From the NCBI GenBank assembly GCA_027315185.1, contig DAHUYO010000008.1:1-64000 (forward strand): a stretch of DNA of 64,000 bases. The letters are read 5' to 3'. Source of the DNA: Acidobacteriota bacterium. Its GTDB lineage: Bacteria > Acidobacteriota > Terriglobia > Terriglobales > SCQP01. How positions within the stretch are numbered: position 1 is the first letter of the stretch; each line of letters opens with the position of its first letter. The notes beneath the pieces were generated by a model. It did no database searches. It worked only from the letters and a program-made list of their open reading frames with translations, and had not been told where the DNA came from. The translations under genes were made by a program, and so were the position numbers. Shown in pieces: positions 60,641 through 64,000 of this stretch.

Positions 60641-60790
60641 ATGAAAGAAACTACCATGCACGGTCTCGACAAGCTGCCCCTGGCGGCAGGCGTGCTGGTT
60701 GCACTGTTGCTGCTTCCCTGGGTGGCAAAACGACCGCATTCGGAACGGCGCCGCCGTTTTTGGCGTTGGCGCCGTCGGCGCAGATGGTAG
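60641..60790 (+). CDS. Tiny single-helix membrane protein with an Arg/Trp-rich tail
   Basis: 49 residues: a short N-terminus (MKETTMHGLDKL), one hydrophobic helix (PLAAGVLVALLLLPWVA), then KRPHSERRRRFWRWRRRRRW. The positive-inside rule puts the tail in the cytoplasm. A second ATG at 60656 has a better ribosome binding site (AAAGAA) and would give 44 residues. Small Arg/Trp-rich membrane proteins can act as regulators or toxins, but I cannot assign one. It lies upstream of the M1-type gene. Confidence 0.5.
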   Translation: MKETTMHGLDKLPLAAGVLVALLLLPWVAKRPHSERRRRFWRWRRRRRW

Positions 60791-60998
60791 CGTAAAGCTG
60801 CTGCGGCGCTCGCCGGGAACACTGCTAAGGCTGAGGCGCTTGGCCGCAGCGAGCCAAGTGATGGGGTCAATTCGTTTTGTCGCCAACCACGCCTTCGTGC
60901 GGCGCCGCGGATGCCGCCACAAGGGACGCACCGCCTCCGTTCGGCCTGCGCAACGCGCCGCGCCGGTGGCTTCACGCCGCCGACGTGTTTGCGCGCGA

Positions 60999-63581
60999 AT
61001 GCCGGCGCTCGCCCTCGCCGCGTTAGTCTCTCAGGCCGCCCTGGCCGTCGTTCTCGCCGCGGCGCCGGTTCCGCGGCAGCCCTCGCGTGCAGCGTCTCGC
61101 GGCGCACGCCTGCACGCGGCGTCCGCCGTGGACGCAGCGGACCGCCCGCCTCACCGCACCTATCACGTCGTCAAGTACGTGCTTGCGCTCCACTTTGATC
61201 AATCCAAAGGTGAGGTCTTTGGCAACGAAATCATCACCCTCCAGCCCCTGCATTCCGGCTTTCGCCGCTTTTATCTGGATTCCACGGGACTGACGATCAC
61301 CCGCGTCCGCCTGGTGACCGCTGGCGCGCCCTCCCGCCGCCTGGGCCATTTCCTCCGCCACTCCCGCTTGTGGATCACCCTAAAGCGCTCCTACCCGGCT
61401 GGCGTTCCCATCACGGTCCGCATCCTCTACCACGGCTTTCCCCGCACCGGATTATTCTTCGTCAACCCCACACGCCACTATCCCCACTGGCCGCGCGAGG
61501 TCTACTCCCAGGGCGAGCCGGAGTTGAATCATTTTTGGTTTCCCTGCTGGGATTATCCCAACGACATGTCGGCGAGCGAGACCATCACGACCGTGCCCGC
61601 GGGAGAAATCGTGGTTTCCAACGGCCGATTGGTCCGCGTCACCCACGAAGCGGGCCTGACGACCTATGACTGGAAGGAGTCCGTTCCGCACAGCTCGTAC
61701 CTCATCTCCATTGCCGTTGGGCCTTGGCGCCGCGTCGTGGAGCCGGACCGTCGGCTCGCGGTGGACGATTATGTTCCCCGCGGCGTTTCCGCCGCCACCG
61801 CCCATCGCTCCTTTCACCTCACTCCGGACATGATTGGCTTTTTCTCCCGGGCCACCGGCGTGCCCTATCCCTACGAGAAATACGCTCAAACCACCGTCCA
61901 CAATTTCATCTTTGGTGGCCAGGAAAACGTCAGCGCCACCACGCTGACTGATGCGACCTTGCATGGGACCCGTGCCGATCTCGATTTTCCCAGCACTGCG
62001 CTGGTGGCCCACGAACTCGGCCAGCAGTGGTTTGGCGACTACGTCCAGGGCCGCGATTGGGCGGATATCTGGCTCAACGAAGGCTTCGCCACCTACCTGC
62101 AAGCCCTCTACACCCAATACCACTCGGGTTTTGACGCCTACCGGCTCGAAATCTACCGCGACCAAAGAGCCGCCCAGCGGGAGGAACGAACGACGCCGCG
62201 TCCGTTGGTGTTCCGGCGTTTTCGCGATCCCTTGGACATGTTCGACGCCATCACCCACCAGAAGGGCGCCGCGGTGCTGGACATGCTTCGTTATGTCGTG
62301 GACGGGCCCCGTGCCATCCAGCAGCCCGCTTCGCAGCGCGAGCCGCTATTCCGTGCCCTGCGCGCTTATCTGCTTACCCATCGCGCCCGCGCGGTTGGCA
62401 CCCCGGCCCTGGTTCATGCCGTCGAAGCCGCAACCGGCCGGCGCCTCGGATGGTTTTTTCACCAGTGGGTATATCAGCGGGGCGTGCCGGCGTATCGCGT
62501 CTCCACGCGCTACGATTCCGCCCGCCGCGTGGAACGCGTGGCGATCCGCCAGGTGCAGCCCGCGAACGCCGCGCCTCCGGTGTTCGTCATGCCCATCCAA
62601 CTCGCTTTCTATGGAGGCCGCTGGCGGCGAGTGGTCCAGGTGTGGGATGACCGGCGCTCCGAGGTATTCCATGTGCGTCTCAACTTCCAGCCGCAATGGG
62701 TGGATTTCGATCCGCACGACTTCATTGACAAGCGCTTGCAATTTCACCCTACGGTTGCCGCGCTCATCGCCGCTGCCGAGCGCGATCCGGCGATGATGAG
62801 CCGCCTTTGGGCGGTCCGGCAGCTCGGCCGCCTCCCGCGGGCGCAAGGGCGTACCAACCGGGTGGTCCGCGCCCTCGTGCGCGTACTCCGCACCGATTCC
62901 TTTTATGCCGTCCGGGCCGCCGCGGCAGCCGGTCTCGGTCGAACCCGCCTCGCAACGGCCCGGCGCGCGTTGCTCGCCGCTTTGCGGCAGTCCGACAGTC
63001 GCGTGCGGGCTGCCGCCGTCGCCTCGCTGGCCGCATCCGCGCGCCGCCCGACGGTCTTCCGCGCCCTGCGCCACGCTCTGCGCCATGATTCCAGTGAGCG
63101 GGTCGAGGCAGCGGCGGCGCGGGCGATCGGGTCGTCCGGTGGCGGCCGGGCCTTCGCCTGCTTGCGCGCCGAGGCCGCCCAGCCGCTCGCGGTGCATGTG
63201 ATGCCATCTGTGTTGGCGGGCTTGGCCGCGACCGGCAATCCCCGCGCCGCGGGGGTGCTCTTGGCTGCCGCGGCGCCCGGGCGGCCCGAGCCGATTCGCC
63301 TTGCCGCCCTGGGAAGTCTTCCCCGCCTACAGGCAGTCTGGCCCGAGGCACTGCGTCCCGCACTCATCCGCTCCGTCCGGGAGGCGCTGCATGACCCGTA
63401 TTTGCTGACCCAGTTGGAGGGCGGACAAGTCGCCGGCGCGTTTGGCTTGCGGCAATTTCGCTCCCTCATCCGCGGCGATTTGCATGCCCCGCTTCCGTTC
63501 CAGCGCCGCCTCGCGCGATCAGTCCTGCGTCAACTGGGCGGGATGGCTTACCACCATGCGCTCGCGCCTGCGGCGCATTGA
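60999..63581 (+). CDS. M1 aminopeptidase-like protein with HEAT repeats, catalytic residues altered
   Basis: 860 residues from the ATG at 60999, giving a signal-like hydrophobic start (ALAALVSQAALAVVLAAAP); an ATG at 60861 is possible. The M1 fold is complete: an N-terminal saddle domain (~50-250), substrate loop GGQEN (306-310) in place of GAMEN, zinc region HELGQQWFGD (His338-Glu339-Leu-Gly-Gln342) and NEGFATY with Glu361. Two key positions are changed: the second zinc His is Gln342, and the tyrosine of the Y-x-K-G motif is His420 (THQKG). HEAT-like helical repeats fill ~590-845 (AVRAAAAAGLGRTRLATARR). It should be periplasmic, perhaps a binding pseudopeptidase. Confidence 0.88.
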   Translation: MPALALAALVSQAALAVVLAAAPVPRQPSRAASRGARLHAASAVDAADRPPHRTYHVVKYVLALHFDQSKGEVFGNEIITLQPLHSGFRRFYLDSTGLTITRVRLVTAGAPSRRLGHFLRHSRLWITLKRSYPAGVPITVRILYHGFPRTGLFFVNPTRHYPHWPREVYSQGEPELNHFWFPCWDYPNDMSASETITTVPAGEIVVSNGRLVRVTHEAGLTTYDWKESVPHSSYLISIAVGPWRRVVEPDRRLAVDDYVPRGVSAATAHRSFHLTPDMIGFFSRATGVPYPYEKYAQTTVHNFIFGGQENVSATTLTDATLHGTRADLDFPSTALVAHELGQQWFGDYVQGRDWADIWLNEGFATYLQALYTQYHSGFDAYRLEIYRDQRAAQREERTTPRPLVFRRFRDPLDMFDAITHQKGAAVLDMLRYVVDGPRAIQQPASQREPLFRALRAYLLTHRARAVGTPALVHAVEAATGRRLGWFFHQWVYQRGVPAYRVSTRYDSARRVERVAIRQVQPANAAPPVFVMPIQLAFYGGRWRRVVQVWDDRRSEVFHVRLNFQPQWVDFDPHDFIDKRLQFHPTVAALIAAAERDPAMMSRLWAVRQLGRLPRAQGRTNRVVRALVRVLRTDSFYAVRAAAAAGLGRTRLATARRALLAALRQSDSRVRAAAVASLAASARRPTVFRALRHALRHDSSERVEAAAARAIGSSGGGRAFACLRAEAAQPLAVHVMPSVLAGLAATGNPRAAGVLLAAAAPGRPEPIRLAALGSLPRLQAVWPEALRPALIRSVREALHDPYLLTQLEGGQVAGAFGLRQFRSLIRGDLHAPLPFQRRLARSVLRQLGGMAYHHALAPAAH

Positions 63582-63719
63582 ACCCGGGGCCCAACCGTCC
63601 CCGCCGGCCCGGCGGAGATCGATGAGGAGATCGGGGAGATGACAAATTGTCAGCGAGCGATTACGAACGACAAACGGCTGTTGCGCCAAATTTCGCGAAA
63701 ATGTCCTTTCGCGGGGGCC

Positions 63720-63806
63720 GCGCCTTTTTGCCCGTAAGCGGTGCCCCGCGCCGCGCCGATCAAAGCGGGACGCCCCGCCGCAGGCGGGGCTGGGGCCCGC
63801 GGCAAT
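63720..63806 (+). repeat. Family A copy with the middle deleted
   Basis: A truncated 5' module (GCGCCTTTTTGCCCGTAAGC) is followed after 20 bases by a perfect 3' module, AAAGCGGGACGCCCCGCCGC, then AGGCGGGGCTGGGGCCCGC. The CCCCGCC/GGCGGGG stem is perfect here. Confidence 0.7.
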
Positions 63807-63879
63807 CCTTTGAATGCTCCCGTTCGGATCGTTGCAGGCGCGTATCCCGGCTTGGGTGGCGTGAACTCCGCCGGTTCCG

Positions 63880-64000
63880 CTACTGCCGCCAGGGCTCACC
63901 CGCGCGCTGTCGCGCCAACAGCATGCGATGCGCGCGCTGCTCCAGCGCCTCGGCCCGGGGCATCAGCTTAATCGCCTCCTGCACCTCGGGGTCGTGGTTG
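63880..64000 (-). CDS. C-terminus of a leftward gene running off the right edge
   Basis: The last 39 residues read NHDPEVQEAIKLMPRAEALE then QRAHRMLLARQRAGEPWRQ and a TAG at 63880-63882. A helical, Arg/Ala-rich end. I cannot name the protein; the LMPRAEALEQRA pattern recalls the tails of some S41-type proteases, but that is a weak resemblance. Confidence 0.5.
   Translation of the reverse strand, partial: NHDPEVQEAIKLMPRAEALEQRAHRMLLARQRAGEPWRQ

Overview
The window is high-GC chromosomal DNA that fits an acidobacterium (Acidobacteriota), a Gram-negative. The lineage clues are two full-length acidobacterial-type orphan FtsX/MacB permeases, a VWFA-related secreted protein of the acidobacterial type, an FG-GAP/Ig-like giant surface protein, and a secreted Trp/Tyr-rich protein of a kind I associate with this phylum. 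LPS heptose genes and an outer-membrane barrel show two membranes. No plasmid, phage or transposase gene is visible.

Layout. 0-7.6 kb: the start of a dipeptide-binding protein running off the left edge, ruvC, a GAF-GGDEF cyclase, a RodZ-like gene with no AUG start, a conserved hypothetical, then a tight dipeptide ABC transporter operon (fused DppD-DppF ATPase, DppB, DppC). 7.6-11.1 kb: sdhCAB and thiS, leftward. 11-16.3 kb: a GT-C glycosyltransferase divergent from a PAS hybrid histidine kinase, an acyl-carrier-like protein lacking its serine, and a triple-BON secreted protein. 16.6-20.8 kb: dinG, heptose-7-P kinase and heptose epimerase overlap end to end. 20.9-28.3 kb: ROK kinase, APC permease, 2Fe-2S ferredoxin, VWFA protein, acyl-CoA dehydrogenase and a membrane protein. 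28.7-31 kb: tRNA-Asp and, 2.1 kb on, a decayed tRNA-Asp copy, with a Sel1 remnant and one secreted protein between. 31-36 kb: a permease, a TonB-like protein and a Phd/PIN toxin-antitoxin pair, each followed by the same repeat. 36-47 kb: UspA, secreted hypotheticals, the 1367-residue FG-GAP protein and a DUF4382/DUF5666 lipoprotein. 47-60 kb: a hydrolase with a repeat inside its reading frame, the second permease, a methyltransferase, a PIN toxin remnant, a His/Met-rich secreted protein with a barrel, a DUF899 protein, a frameshifted sulfotransferase and a cytochrome b561-YceI pair. 60.6-64 kb: a tiny basic membrane protein, an M1-type peptidase fold with broken catalytic residues, and the tail of another gene.

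The window is unusually rich in interspersed repeats, which I sort into four families. Family A is a two-module structured element (an imperfect palindrome plus a GC hairpin) in at least ten places. In at least one copy both arms of the hairpin have changed together; one copy lies in frame inside a gene and another ends a PIN toxin. Family B occurs three times in the same orientation after three successive gene units, like a cassette array. Families C and D are short hairpin repeats; one C copy supplies the stop codon of the acyl-CoA dehydrogenase. Several genes have a TANNNT box 6-9 bases before the start and little or no Shine-Dalgarno, which suggests leaderless transcripts.

All calls come from reading the sequence; no database search was run.
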